A stretch of DNA of 64,000 bases from positions 434,001-498,000 of the forward strand of contig NZ_FNXY01000001.1 of NCBI RefSeq assembly GCF_900108855.1. The letters are read 5' to 3'. Under the pieces are notes generated by a model, which was not told the DNA's origin, did not search any database, and was given only the letters and a program-made list of their open reading frames with translations. Position 1 is the first letter of the stretch. Each line of letters opens with the position of its first letter. Below, one piece after another: positions 6,689 through 15,462 of the stretch. Both the position numbers and the translations under genes were made by a program. The DNA is from Dyadobacter koreensis (GTDB taxonomy: Bacteria; Bacteroidota; Bacteroidia; Cytophagales; Spirosomataceae).

Positions 6689-9154
6689 ATGGAAAAATTA
6701 ATAGATCAGGCTCTTCCAGTATTTGACATTGAACATGACTGCATCATTTCCAAGCAAGGTGATATGACTCTGGCTTTCGAGCTTACGCTTCCGGAAATTT
6801 TTTCGCTTTCCCAACAGCAGTATGAGATTCTTCACCAGCGCTGGGTTAAAGCAATCAAGATTCTGCCGGCTGGAAGCATTTGCCATAAGCAGGACTGGTT
6901 TCTTGAAAAAAATTTTATCCCCGGGCCCAAACGCCCCCAGCAAAGCTTTCTTTCGCAAAGCTCCGACAGCTTTTTTTCCGGCAGACCTTATCTGGATCAC
7001 ACCTGCTATGTGATGCTTACCAAAAAAGCAGCAAGCAGAAAACCAGCCAGTTCACTGGCTTCAAACCTGATCTCAGGCAGCCCGTTTCCGGCGGAGCTTT
7101 TGGATGAACAGGCCCTGCATGATTTTTCTGACAGCGCTTTGCAGTTCAAAAGGATTCTGGTCGACTCAGGGCTTTGTCAGATGCGCCAGTTAACGGATCA
7201 GGAGCTTTGGAGCAGCCGCAGCCAAAGCGGTCTTATCGAACGCTATGCTTACCTTCAGGCTGGCGAGAAGGCACGACTGGTCCGCGATATTGAATTCAAG
7301 GACGGGCTTCGTGTCGGTGACCGCCATTGCCAGCTCTATTCATTGGCCGATCTGCAAGACATGCCTGCTCAGTGCGGACCTTGGGCCCGCTACGAAAAAT
7401 ACAGCAGTACAAGCAGCGACTTTATAACCGGTTTTGCCAGTTGTTTAGGACTCCTGCTGGATTGCAATCACATATTTAATCAGTATGTACTGATCGAAGA
7501 TACGGCAGCAACGCTTAAAAAACTAGAAAGTAAAAGGCTTCGCCTCCAGTCACTTTCGCTGCATGCGCGTGAGAATGCGCTGGCCTTAGAGGCCACAAAC
7601 GAATTTCTGAACGAAGCCATCAGTCAACAACGTCTTCCGGTCAAAGCTCATTTCAATGTGCTAGCCTGGACAGAGAATAAAAATCATCTGAAAGACCTTA
7701 AAAGTAAAGTATCCTCTGCGCTCGCTCAGCTGGATGCAGTAGCGAAAGTGGAGACCGTTGGCGCTCCTCAGCTCTTTTGGGCCGGTATTCCAGGTAACCA
7801 GGCCGACCTGCCAATGAACGAGACCTTCGATACATTTGCTGAGCAGGCTGCCTGTTTTCTCAATCTTGAAACAAGCTACAGAAGCTCTCCTAGTCCGGTA
7901 GGACTCAGACTTGGAGACCGGCTCACCGGCAAACCGGTTCAGGTTGATCTTTCTGACGAGCCCATCGAACTGGGTATCTGCACGAACAGGAATAAGTTTA
8001 TCATCGGCCCCTCAGGAAGTGGAAAAAGCTTTTTTACAAACCACTTGGTACGCAGTTACTATGAAACCGGCGCACACATCGTACTAGTAGACGTCGGGCA
8101 CAGCTATAAGGGTCTATGCGAGCTGCTGGGTGGTTACTATTTCACTTATAGCGAACAGACGCCTCTCTGTTTTAATCCCTTTCATTTAAGCAGCGGACAA
8201 ACTTTGGATACCGAAAAGAAGGAGAGCATCAAGACACTGCTGGTAGCACTCTGGAAAAGGGACGATGAACGCTACAAACGATCAGAATACGTAGCCCTTT
8301 CCAATGCGCTGAGTGCCTACTACGAGCATCTGGATCGAGATCCTAACGTTTTTCCCTGCTTTGATTCGTTTTACGTTTTTCTCAGAGATGAATTCGGCGC
8401 ACAAATCGATGCAGATGGTGTGAAAGAAAGTGATTTCGATCTTCACAATTTTTTGTACGTGCTGCGTCCCTATTTCCGTGGCGGCGATTATGATTACCTT
8501 TTAAACGCTACACAGAACCTGGATCTTCTAAACGAACGGATCATCGTCTTTGAACTGGACGCTATTCAGAATCACCCGGTACTTTTTCCAGTAGTAACCT
8601 TGATAATCATGGAGGTCTTTATCAGTAAGATGCGCAGGCTGATCGGTATCCGTAAGTTAATTTTGATCGAGGAAGCATGGAAGGCAATTGCCAAGGAGGG
8701 CATGGCCCAGTATGTGCAGTACGTGTTTAAAACCGTCCGCAAATTTTTTGGAGAGGCCATCGTGGTCACGCAGGAAATCGAAGACATCATCTCCTCTCCC
8801 GTTGTCAAACAGGCCATCATCAACAATTCCGACTGTAAGATACTTCTGGATCAAAGTAAGTACCAAAACAAATTTGAGGACATCCAAAAACTTTTAGGTC
8901 TGACAGAAAACGAAAAAGCCCAGACACTCTCTGTGAACAAGGCCAATGATCCGCTTCGAAAATATAAAGAAGTCTTCATCAGCCTGGCTGGCGCGGTCTC
9001 AAGAGTATATCGTACAGAGGTCAGTTTGGAAGAATACCTGTGTTATACCACCGAACAGACCGAAAAATTAAAAGTAGAGCAGTTCACCCGGCAGCACGGC
9101 AGTGTTCAGAAAGGCATCGCTGCGCTGGCAGCACAGATGCGGCAAAACAAATAA
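6689..9154 (+). CDS. traG: TraG-family conjugation ATPase (VirB4-like)
   Basis: 821 residues. The N-terminal half starts with ALPVFDIEHDCIISKQGDMT, the pattern of the Bacteroidetes TraG N-domain. The ATPase half carries a Walker A motif GPSGSGKS at residues 440-447 and a Walker B motif LILIEEAW at 657-664, followed by VVTQEIEDI, the usual post-Walker-B segment. VirB4-type ATPases energise assembly of the type IV secretion channel at the inner membrane. All key residues are present, so the protein looks active. It lies in the canonical E-F-G order. It should not be confused with the coupling protein at 17553-19559, which is also often called TraG in other systems. Confidence 0.95.
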   Translation: MEKLIDQALPVFDIEHDCIISKQGDMTLAFELTLPEIFSLSQQQYEILHQRWVKAIKILPAGSICHKQDWFLEKNFIPGPKRPQQSFLSQSSDSFFSGRPYLDHTCYVMLTKKAASRKPASSLASNLISGSPFPAELLDEQALHDFSDSALQFKRILVDSGLCQMRQLTDQELWSSRSQSGLIERYAYLQAGEKARLVRDIEFKDGLRVGDRHCQLYSLADLQDMPAQCGPWARYEKYSSTSSDFITGFASCLGLLLDCNHIFNQYVLIEDTAATLKKLESKRLRLQSLSLHARENALALEATNEFLNEAISQQRLPVKAHFNVLAWTENKNHLKDLKSKVSSALAQLDAVAKVETVGAPQLFWAGIPGNQADLPMNETFDTFAEQAACFLNLETSYRSSPSPVGLRLGDRLTGKPVQVDLSDEPIELGICTNRNKFIIGPSGSGKSFFTNHLVRSYYETGAHIVLVDVGHSYKGLCELLGGYYFTYSEQTPLCFNPFHLSSGQTLDTEKKESIKTLLVALWKRDDERYKRSEYVALSNALSAYYEHLDRDPNVFPCFDSFYVFLRDEFGAQIDADGVKESDFDLHNFLYVLRPYFRGGDYDYLLNATQNLDLLNERIIVFELDAIQNHPVLFPVVTLIIMEVFISKMRRLIGIRKLILIEEAWKAIAKEGMAQYVQYVFKTVRKFFGEAIVVTQEIEDIISSPVVKQAIINNSDCKILLDQSKYQNKFEDIQKLLGLTENEKAQTLSVNKANDPLRKYKEVFISLAGAVSRVYRTEVSLEEYLCYTTEQTEKLKVEQFTRQHGSVQKGIAALAAQMRQNK

Positions 9155-9167
9155 CCCAAGATAAAAA

Positions 9168-9845
9168 ATGAAATTCAGGCTCTTATTCTTTATGGTTTTG
9201 GCCTTTGCAATGCTTGCACCTGTCCCTCAGACCAAGGCCGCCAATCCGTGGGCTGCCATCATCAAGGCAGCGATCAGAAGAGTCGTACGGGCTGTGGACC
9301 TCTTAATCCAGCGTCGGCAAAATGCTGTTATCAAGTTGCAAAATGCGCAGAAAGCACTGGAAAATGCCATGGCCAAATTAAAACTGGATCAGATCGAAGA
9401 CTGGGTGCGAAAGCAGCGGGATTTATACCAAGCGTATTATCAGGAGCTTCGGAAGGTAAAAGAAGTGATTGCTTACTATTTCAAGGTCAAGCAGATTGCC
9501 CAGCAGCAGGAGCGTATCCTTGAACAGTATCAAAAAGCTTGGGGGATGCTTTCGAGCAGCACCCATTTTACAGCGTCTGAGCTTTTGTATATGCAGTCGG
9601 TCTATACAGGACTTTTGGACCAGACGGCCAAAACTACCGATATGCTCACCCTGGCTATCGGCTCTGATCTAACACAAATGAGTGATGCACAGCGTCTGGC
9701 ACTGATCAACCAAGCTGCTGAATCCACCCAGCAGCTCTATGAAGATCTGACCCGGTTCACTGAACAGAATATGCTGTTAGCACTATCGCGCGGAAACAGT
9801 ACGGATGATAACGGAATGATCCGGCAGCTTTACGGTCTGCCCTAA
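9168..9845 (+). CDS. Secreted coiled-coil conjugal transfer protein (TraI/VirB5-like)
   Basis: 225 residues with a clear signal peptide (LLFFMVLAFAMLAPVPQTKA, cleavage likely after AA). The mature part is almost all helical and rich in Gln, Ala and Lys: IQRRQNAVIKLQNAQKALEN, then a long coiled coil around YYQELRKVKEVIAYYFKVKQ. This position after TraG, the signal peptide and the helical build match the periplasmic TraI/DUF4141-type proteins, which resemble VirB5 pilus-tip components. Family assignment rests on layout and composition rather than on a signature motif. It is the first of three successive secreted helical proteins. The spacing of 13 bases from traG and 11 to the next gene indicates one operon. 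Confidence 0.7.
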   Translation: MKFRLLFFMVLAFAMLAPVPQTKAANPWAAIIKAAIRRVVRAVDLLIQRRQNAVIKLQNAQKALENAMAKLKLDQIEDWVRKQRDLYQAYYQELRKVKEVIAYYFKVKQIAQQQERILEQYQKAWGMLSSSTHFTASELLYMQSVYTGLLDQTAKTTDMLTLAIGSDLTQMSDAQRLALINQAAESTQQLYEDLTRFTEQNMLLALSRGNSTDDNGMIRQLYGLP

Positions 9846-9856
9846 ATTGATCACAT

Positions 9857-10501
9857 ATGAGAATTAGCTTTCTTATGCTACTGTTTACAATAGCTATCAA
9901 TCCTTTGCTCAGCGCACAACGGCTGCGCGAATGGCTGCAGCAGAACCGGACCCAGAAACAGTATCTGGAAACCCAGATCGCAGAGCTGAAAATTTATCTG
10001 GAACTCACTGAGAAAGGATACCGCCTTGCAAAAGAGGGTTTAACCACGATTTCAAATTTAAAAGAATCGGAATTTAGCCTGCATAAGAACCGGTTTGACT
10101 CGCTTTGGATCGTTTCTGCTTCCATACGCGGATCGCCCCGACTGAGACAAATTACAGATATGCACGGCAAGCTTAATCAAATCTGCCAGCGGCTTCCTTC
10201 TGAGCTTTCCGAAAAAAAGCATCTAAACAGCGCAGAGCTGGACTATTCCAACCGGGTATTTTCAGGACTTTATCAAGAAGGACAAAAAGTGCTGATTATG
10301 ATGCTTAGTATACTGGGCAACGGCAATTTTCAGATGGATGATCAGCAGCGCTTAGTTCAGTTAGAGAAATGTTTTCAGAAAATGCAGGCTGCTTACATAG
10401 CGGCTGCCAGGCTTAGCGGTGCGCTGTTGACACTGGATTCACAGCGGCGTTACGAAGAAATGCAGATCCAAACCCGCCGCGCATTGACCGGCATAAATTA
10501 A
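9857..10501 (+). CDS. Secreted helical protein of conjugation operon ('TerB-like' annotated family), copy 1
   Basis: 214 residues with a signal peptide ending in LLSAQ. The mature part carries the block YLELTEKGYRLAKEGLTTISNLKESEFSLHKN, also found in the next gene as GYEILEKGYNTIKNLSEGNFKLHQAF. Near the C-terminus both genes have 'MDDQQRLVQLEK' or 'SDDERLKMIDK' followed by LL-type helices. They are clearly paralogues. In related Bacteroidetes elements such proteins are often auto-annotated as TerB tellurite resistance proteins, but the signal peptide and location within tra genes argue for a periplasmic part of the transfer machine. Function inferred. Confidence 0.65.
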   Translation: MRISFLMLLFTIAINPLLSAQRLREWLQQNRTQKQYLETQIAELKIYLELTEKGYRLAKEGLTTISNLKESEFSLHKNRFDSLWIVSASIRGSPRLRQITDMHGKLNQICQRLPSELSEKKHLNSAELDYSNRVFSGLYQEGQKVLIMMLSILGNGNFQMDDQQRLVQLEKCFQKMQAAYIAAARLSGALLTLDSQRRYEEMQIQTRRALTGIN

Positions 10502-10506
10502 GACAG

Positions 10507-11136
10507 ATGAGAAAGATTACATGGCTTTTATGTGTGCTACTGCTGGCAAGACCACAGGCTAAAGCTCAGACCCCTGAGGTCACCCAGCTGATTTTGAATA
10601 TTGAAAAGCTCGATGAGCTGCGAAAAATATTAGAGGAGCTAAAAAAGGGTTATGAGATCTTAGAAAAAGGATACAATACCATCAAGAATCTTTCGGAAGG
10701 AAATTTCAAACTGCATCAGGCCTTTTTGGACGGACTGCTAAATACGAACCCCGCTGTCAAAAACTACGCCAAAGTCCAGCAGATCATCAGTGTCCAGCTT
10801 ACCATCCTGCAAGAATGCAGACAAGCGCGTAGCTGGTTGTCCTCACAAAACGGTTTGGACCAGGTCGAAAACCGGCTTGCAGAGCAGTTGTATGTAAAGC
10901 TCACCTCGCAAAGTCTTCAGCATCTGGATGCCCTGCTTTTGGTATTGACCGAAGGAAAACTGCGGGCGTCAGATGATGAGCGGCTTAAGATGATTGATAA
11001 AATTCATCAGGATGTGCTCTCGCAGCTCACTTTTCTCAAACAATTTAACGGCGCGGCCGCTGTGCTTTCAGCCCAGCGCAAAAAAGAGCAGCAGGACGTC
11101 CAAACTTCAATACAGTTACTTGGCATTGACCCTTAA
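10507..11136 (+). CDS. Secreted helical protein of conjugation operon ('TerB-like' annotated family), copy 2
   Basis: 209 residues, starting 5 bases after the previous stop. It has a signal peptide (LLCVLLLARPQAKAQ) and the characteristic block KKGYEILEKGYNTIKNLSEG followed by NFKLHQAFLDGLLNTNPAVKN, which is the better-conserved version of this family. A helical bundle and RASDDERLKMIDKIHQDV complete it, ending RKKEQQDVQTSIQLLGID. It is a tandem paralogue of the preceding gene. The probable role is a periplasmic, VirB5-like or channel-associated subunit. Nothing in it supports a real function in tellurite resistance. Confidence 0.7.
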   Translation: MRKITWLLCVLLLARPQAKAQTPEVTQLILNIEKLDELRKILEELKKGYEILEKGYNTIKNLSEGNFKLHQAFLDGLLNTNPAVKNYAKVQQIISVQLTILQECRQARSWLSSQNGLDQVENRLAEQLYVKLTSQSLQHLDALLLVLTEGKLRASDDERLKMIDKIHQDVLSQLTFLKQFNGAAAVLSAQRKKEQQDVQTSIQLLGIDP

Positions 11137-11154
11137 ATTTTGTTCCCGTTGAAA

Positions 11155-12252
11155 ATGTTTAAAAATCCACTATTGCCGGCTGCTGCCTTGCTGTTTGGCA
11201 CGGCGAAGGCCAAGGCTCAGGGCTATGAGGATCAAATACGTGGCCTGAACGGAGTACTCGACCAGCTCTACGAACAGATGCTTCCACTCTGCGGCGATCT
11301 GATTAGCGTCGGAAGAGGTATTGCCGGCTTTGCAGCCTTGTTTTATATCAGCTCCCGCGTCTGGCGACATCTTGCCAGCGCAGAACCGGTCGATATTTAC
11401 CCGCTTCTCCGCCCGTTTGCACTGGGTTTTGCAATTCTTGTGTTTCCCTCGGTAATCGCGCTGATGAACGGGATACTGTCACCGACCGTACGAGCCACCT
11501 CGGGAATGGTCAAAAACTCGGATCAGGCCATTGCGCTGCTTTTAAAACAGAAAGAACTAGCTATCAAAAATTCAGATCTCTGGCAGATGTATGTCGGAGA
11601 CGATCAGAAAGGAGACCGGGAAAAGTGGCTACGCTATACGTATGGAGAAGGATATTCAGAGGGTTTTACAGACGGCTTGTCCAACGAAATCAAATTCTAC
11701 ATGGCCAAGCAGTCCTACAACTTTAGAAACTCCATCAAGGCAGCACTTAGCGAAATTCTGCGCGTAATTTTTGAAGCCGCCGCACTTTGTATCAACACGC
11801 TGCGCACCTTTCAGCTGCTGGTACTGGCCATCTTGGGACCTCTCGTTTTGGGTATTTCTGTTTTCGACGGATTTCAGCATACGCTCGCAGGATGGATCGC
11901 GCGCTATATAAACATCTACCTGTGGCTTCCGGTAGCCAACATTTTCGGCGCTATTCTTGGAACCGTACAGCAAAAGATGATCGATTTGGATATCAGCCAA
12001 ATACAAGTAGCAGGTGATACCTTTTTCTCCACCTATGACATGGCATATCTACTGTTTCTGATTATTGGAATTGTAGGATATTTTTCGGTGCCTTCTGTGG
12101 CTGGCTACATTATCCATGCAGGCGGATCCAACGCGCTGCTACTGAAAACAACCACGCTTTTTGCCAATATCGCCACATCGATTGGAAGAACTGCATTTCC
12201 TGCGCAGGGAGGATTCGGCCGTTTGCCGCGCGCACCGGAGCGCCCTCGGTAA
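11155..12252 (+). CDS. traJ: TraJ-family conjugative transfer membrane protein (VirB6-like)
   Basis: 365 residues from the ATG at 11155; the frame is open from a TTG at 11140 but the ATG gives a proper signal sequence (LLPAAALLFGTAKAKAQ). Multiple membrane segments follow: GIAGFAALFYISSRVWRHL, FALGFAILVFPSVIALM, a middle soluble region, TFQLLVLAILGPLVLGISVF, and MAYLLFLIIGIVGYFSVPSVAGYII. The soluble region contains the DxxGDREKWLRYTYGE-like segment typical of TraJ. TraJ is the polytopic inner-membrane channel component of Bacteroidetes type IV secretion, comparable to VirB6. It lies in canonical order before TraK. Confidence 0.9.
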   Translation: MFKNPLLPAAALLFGTAKAKAQGYEDQIRGLNGVLDQLYEQMLPLCGDLISVGRGIAGFAALFYISSRVWRHLASAEPVDIYPLLRPFALGFAILVFPSVIALMNGILSPTVRATSGMVKNSDQAIALLLKQKELAIKNSDLWQMYVGDDQKGDREKWLRYTYGEGYSEGFTDGLSNEIKFYMAKQSYNFRNSIKAALSEILRVIFEAAALCINTLRTFQLLVLAILGPLVLGISVFDGFQHTLAGWIARYINIYLWLPVANIFGAILGTVQQKMIDLDISQIQVAGDTFFSTYDMAYLLFLIIGIVGYFSVPSVAGYIIHAGGSNALLLKTTTLFANIATSIGRTAFPAQGGFGRLPRAPERPR

Positions 12253-12282
12253 TCTTATCATCTTTTTTAACACGCTACGCAT

Positions 12283-12900
12283 ATGTTTACCAAAGCAAAA
12301 AATATGGATACGGCTTTTCGTTACGGCCGCAGGCTCAGCATTACCGTGCTGTTGGCTAGCTTAACGCTTTGCTGTGTGACGATCTATCAAAGCTACCAGC
12401 TGATTGAACGCGCCCAGGACCGGATTTACATTCTCGCCTCAGGGAAAGTCATGGAAGCGGGTGCCTCGCAGCGAAGTGAAAATATCCAGGTAGAAGCCAA
12501 AGACCACGTGGCTAGTTTCCATACCTTTTTTTTCAGCCTGGATCCCGACAACAAGGTCATCGAAGCGAATCTTTCGAAAGCACTTTATCTGGCCGATGCC
12601 TCAGCCAAAAAGCAATATGATAATTTGAAAGAGTCCGGCTATTATTCCGGAATCGTCTCAGGCAATATCAGTCAACAACTGCAGATTGACAGTATCCGCA
12701 TCAGTTCCGGACAGTATCCTTACCGCTTTAATTTGTGGGCGGTGCAGAAAATTATCCGGCCAACAAGCATCGTTTCCAGGAGCCTTGTGACCGAGGGGCA
12801 ACTGCGAAATGTCTCCCGCAGCGATAATAATCCTCACGGTTTTCTGATTGAGAAATGGAAGACCTTGCAAAATCAGGATATCCAGGTCCAGATCCGGTGA
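12283..12900 (+). CDS. traK: TraK-family conjugative transfer protein (VirB8-like)
   Basis: 205 residues with one N-terminal membrane anchor (residues about 18-36, LSITVLLASLTLCCVTIYQS) and a periplasmic domain. The words VEAKDHVASFHTFFFSLDPD and NLKESGYYSGIVSGNISQQL are typical of the TraK family, and it ends NPHGFLIEKW, another conserved block. VirB8-type proteins are inner-membrane scaffold components contacting the channel. A second possible start is the ATG at 12304. It sits directly between TraJ and TraL as usual. Confidence 0.9.
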   Translation: MFTKAKNMDTAFRYGRRLSITVLLASLTLCCVTIYQSYQLIERAQDRIYILASGKVMEAGASQRSENIQVEAKDHVASFHTFFFSLDPDNKVIEANLSKALYLADASAKKQYDNLKESGYYSGIVSGNISQQLQIDSIRISSGQYPYRFNLWAVQKIIRPTSIVSRSLVTEGQLRNVSRSDNNPHGFLIEKWKTLQNQDIQVQIR

Positions 12901-12943
12901 AAGCCGGGCCACTATTGACGACACTGTAAAACACCCCCCTATT

Positions 12944-13306
12944 ATGTTCTACCGATTTAGTCCTGCTAAAAAAAATACACGAAATGCTGCCCGTGAAAAA
13001 AGAAGCGGAACCTCACTTCGCCCGGTGCGCTGGCAGCTTAGAAGCTTTATTTTCAGACATGCCCTGACCGGAAAACTGGTCTTTTACTTTGGCCTTTTGC
13101 TACTGACCGCCGGAGCGTGCTGTCTGTATCTGCTTGGAAAGGGTCTTTACAACCTCTACCAAAGACCAGCCCCTGCATGGAAAGACTTCCAACGGCTCAA
13201 ATCTCAGGCGCCACTTGTGAGCCCTGAGCATCTGGAAAATTATCTGGACAGTCTAAACAAGGCTACCCAGAAAGACAGTTTAAATCAACCTCATTCTAAC
13301 CTATGA
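12944..13306 (+). CDS. traL: TraL-like conjugative transfer membrane protein
   Basis: 120 residues from the ATG at 12944. The open frame extends upstream to 12848, but that part overlaps TraK and does not look coding. The N-terminus is basic; one membrane segment (KLVFYFGLLLLTAGACCLYL) is followed by a short periplasmic tail. Size, topology and position between TraK and TraM match the small DUF3989/TraL proteins. Its stop overlaps the TraM start (ATGA), so translation is coupled. Assignment relies on gene order as much as on sequence. Confidence 0.75.
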   Translation: MFYRFSPAKKNTRNAAREKRSGTSLRPVRWQLRSFIFRHALTGKLVFYFGLLLLTAGACCLYLLGKGLYNLYQRPAPAWKDFQRLKSQAPLVSPEHLENYLDSLNKATQKDSLNQPHSNL

Positions 13307-14583
13307 AAACTTACAGCTCTTCAGTTCAGCAGCAACGATTTTATCTGGTTCTGCCGCTTCTGATCCTGCCATTTTTGACGCTTATGTACTGGGCACTAAT
13401 TGTTAAAAACACCAAAAACCAGAAGGCTAGCCCTATAGTTTCGCAGGGTCTGAATCCCTCACTTCCGTCACCTTCGGCTCCCAGAGATTCCTATCAGGAT
13501 AAGCTTAGTTTTTACAGAAAAGCAGACAGGGATTCTGCCAGACTCCGCGAGCTACTGCGCAGTGATCCCTACCGCAATCAGCCCCTTTTACAATCCCAGG
13601 ATCCGGCCGGATCCTTGCTTGGCCTCGGCCGGCAGTACCCCGATAGTGTGAACCTGCAAAAAAACAATCTAAAAGCAAAGGGCGACCTTCATGAGCAGAA
13701 GGTATATGAAAAACTGCAGGCACTCGATGCTGTGCTGGCAAATGCAGCCTCGCCGGCTTTTAAAAGTCCGCTGCCTGACCAGACTCAGTTAGACGAAGCC
13801 CTACCCTCAACGCCAAAGGCCGTAGAGCCCGTTTTGACGGCTTTACCGGAGAACAAACCAGTGATGATCGATCCTGAAATGGCACAGATCAATCAGACGC
13901 TTGACAAAATCCTACAAATTCAGCATCCTGAACTGGGCATGCCCGTCACTGGGTCGGATTCAGTCAGGCCACCTGCTGAGACCTTCTCCGTTGAGCCCTT
14001 TGAAAATAAGCTTCCGGTCCTTCATCTTTCCGAAGCCACAGCCTCTGACAGCATTGAAGCGGGTGAAATCGGCAGTGGTTTTCTTTCTTTGGACGGGCCT
14101 GTACAACCGGTTCTTCAGCACACTTTCACCGCCCAGGTTCAGGGCGAGCAGTCCTTTACCGATGGGGCAATCGTAAAGCTACGACTTACAGCGGACTGTT
14201 CGGTAGCCGGACTTCATCTGCGCAGCGGCGAGCTGCTTTTTGGCAAAGCTTCTATCAGCGGTGAGCGTGTGCATCTTTTGATCAGTTCGATCCGCCGTCA
14301 AAATGCGCTGATTGACGTCTCGCTTTCAGCCTACGATATGGACGGACAACCAGGTTTGAATTTACCGGGCTCTGTGGCCAGGAGTGTTGCCAAGCAGTCT
14401 ATTAGTCAAAATATTCAGGGAGTCGATCTGGGCACACTGGACCGCTCGCTAGGTGCCCAGGCTGCTTCTGCGGGAATTCAGACAGCGAAAACGATACTCT
14501 CAAAAAAAACCAGGCTGATTCAGGTGACACTACCGGACGGCTATCAGCTTCTGCTTCGCGACACGAAAAATAAAACACTTTAA
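13303..14583 (+). CDS. traM: TraM-family conjugative transfer protein (VirB10-like)
   Basis: 426 residues. A membrane anchor at residues 13-33 (YLVLPLLILPFLTLMYWALI) is followed by a long Pro/Ser/Gln-rich periplasmic linker. The C-terminal domain begins around residue 265 and includes VKLRLTADCSVAGLHLRSGELLFG-type sequence and ALIDVSLSAYDMDGQPGLNLPGS. The latter is the conserved beta-barrel block of TraM/VirB10 proteins. VirB10 links the inner-membrane complex with the outer-membrane pore. The start overlaps the TraL stop by four bases. Family length is normal. Confidence 0.9.
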   Translation: MKTYSSSVQQQRFYLVLPLLILPFLTLMYWALIVKNTKNQKASPIVSQGLNPSLPSPSAPRDSYQDKLSFYRKADRDSARLRELLRSDPYRNQPLLQSQDPAGSLLGLGRQYPDSVNLQKNNLKAKGDLHEQKVYEKLQALDAVLANAASPAFKSPLPDQTQLDEALPSTPKAVEPVLTALPENKPVMIDPEMAQINQTLDKILQIQHPELGMPVTGSDSVRPPAETFSVEPFENKLPVLHLSEATASDSIEAGEIGSGFLSLDGPVQPVLQHTFTAQVQGEQSFTDGAIVKLRLTADCSVAGLHLRSGELLFGKASISGERVHLLISSIRRQNALIDVSLSAYDMDGQPGLNLPGSVARSVAKQSISQNIQGVDLGTLDRSLGAQAASAGIQTAKTILSKKTRLIQVTLPDGYQLLLRDTKNKTL

Positions 14584-14607
14584 TCAAACTCGTATCAAGT
14601 AAATAAG

Positions 14608-15444
14608 ATGAAAAACAAACCAATTTTATGGGCAGCTGGTCTGATGCTGATCAGTAGCGGCGCCCAAAGTCAACAACTTTTCTGCGAGCCCTGCCTTCCG
14701 CTGGAAATTTCGACCCATAAAACTGTCAACGTCGTTTTCCCCTACGCACTCTCTGGCGTTGAGCGGGGAAGCGCTGATATTTTGGCTCAGAAAGCCCCCG
14801 GTGCAGACAACATCCTTCAGTTGAAAGCCAGAAAGAAAGGTTTTATACAAAGCAGCCTATCGGTCATAACTGCGCAGGGAAAACTCTACTGCTTTGTGGT
14901 GGATTATGCAGATCAGCCCATGCAGCTGACCCTTCTGGTAACCGATCAGCCTAAAACTGCTCCGGGCGTGATACTTTCCAGCTCCAAGCATCCCCATCCA
15001 TTAGACAGTACCATTTTGTCAGCAGTCCAAGGAAAAAAGACCGTTCGAAATATCCGCGATGCGAAAGGAAAGGCGGTCCTGAGGCTAACAGGGCTTTTTA
15101 CGGAGCATGATCAGCTTTATTTTGCTGTTGCGCTTCGAAACAGGGCTGCGCTCTCCTATGAAATCGAAGCGGTCAGGCTTTTTTTAATGGACAGAAAACC
15201 AGCTAAAAGAACAGCCCAACAACAGAACGAAATTAGTCCGAAGTGGATCTCAGGCCTAGACGATGCCACTACGCATTCTTCGGATCAGTTCCTGGTAATC
15301 GCTGCGGATAAATTCTCGTTTTCAAAAAGGCAGTACTTGACCATTGAAATTACCGAAAAAAACGGCGCCCGTAACCTGCGCCTACAGATCAGCGCCCGCA
15401 GGCTACTGCGTGCCAGAAAGCTCCCTGCTCCAAAGGATTTATGA
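14608..15444 (+). CDS. traN: TraN-family conjugative transfer protein (DUF4138, VirB9-like)
   Basis: 278 residues with a signal peptide (ILWAAGLMLISSGAQSQ). The mature part begins with LEISTHKTVNVVFPYALSGVERGSADILAQK, the classic TraN/DUF4138 opening, followed by KLYCFVVDYADQP. The C-terminal half holds GKAVLRLTGLFTEHDQLYFAVALRNRAALSYEIE and the end ARRLLRARKLP. TraN is the periplasmic/outer-membrane partner of TraM, comparable to VirB9. It is the last recognisable core tra gene; TraO, TraP and TraQ homologues are not visible afterwards. Confidence 0.9.
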   Translation: MKNKPILWAAGLMLISSGAQSQQLFCEPCLPLEISTHKTVNVVFPYALSGVERGSADILAQKAPGADNILQLKARKKGFIQSSLSVITAQGKLYCFVVDYADQPMQLTLLVTDQPKTAPGVILSSSKHPHPLDSTILSAVQGKKTVRNIRDAKGKAVLRLTGLFTEHDQLYFAVALRNRAALSYEIEAVRLFLMDRKPAKRTAQQQNEISPKWISGLDDATTHSSDQFLVIAADKFSFSKRQYLTIEITEKNGARNLRLQISARRLLRARKLPAPKDL

Positions 15445-15462
15445 AACCAAACGCCTTTGATT

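Noticed and set aside
9857..11136. Tellurite-resistance (TerB) function for the two paralogues
   Set aside because: They have signal peptides and lie within a transfer operon; nothing else in the window relates to tellurite. The label is a database habit for this family.
12848..12943. N-terminal extension of the TraL frame
   Set aside because: It overlaps TraK, is Arg/Ser-rich like an out-of-frame shadow, and a better ATG at 12944 gives the family-typical size.
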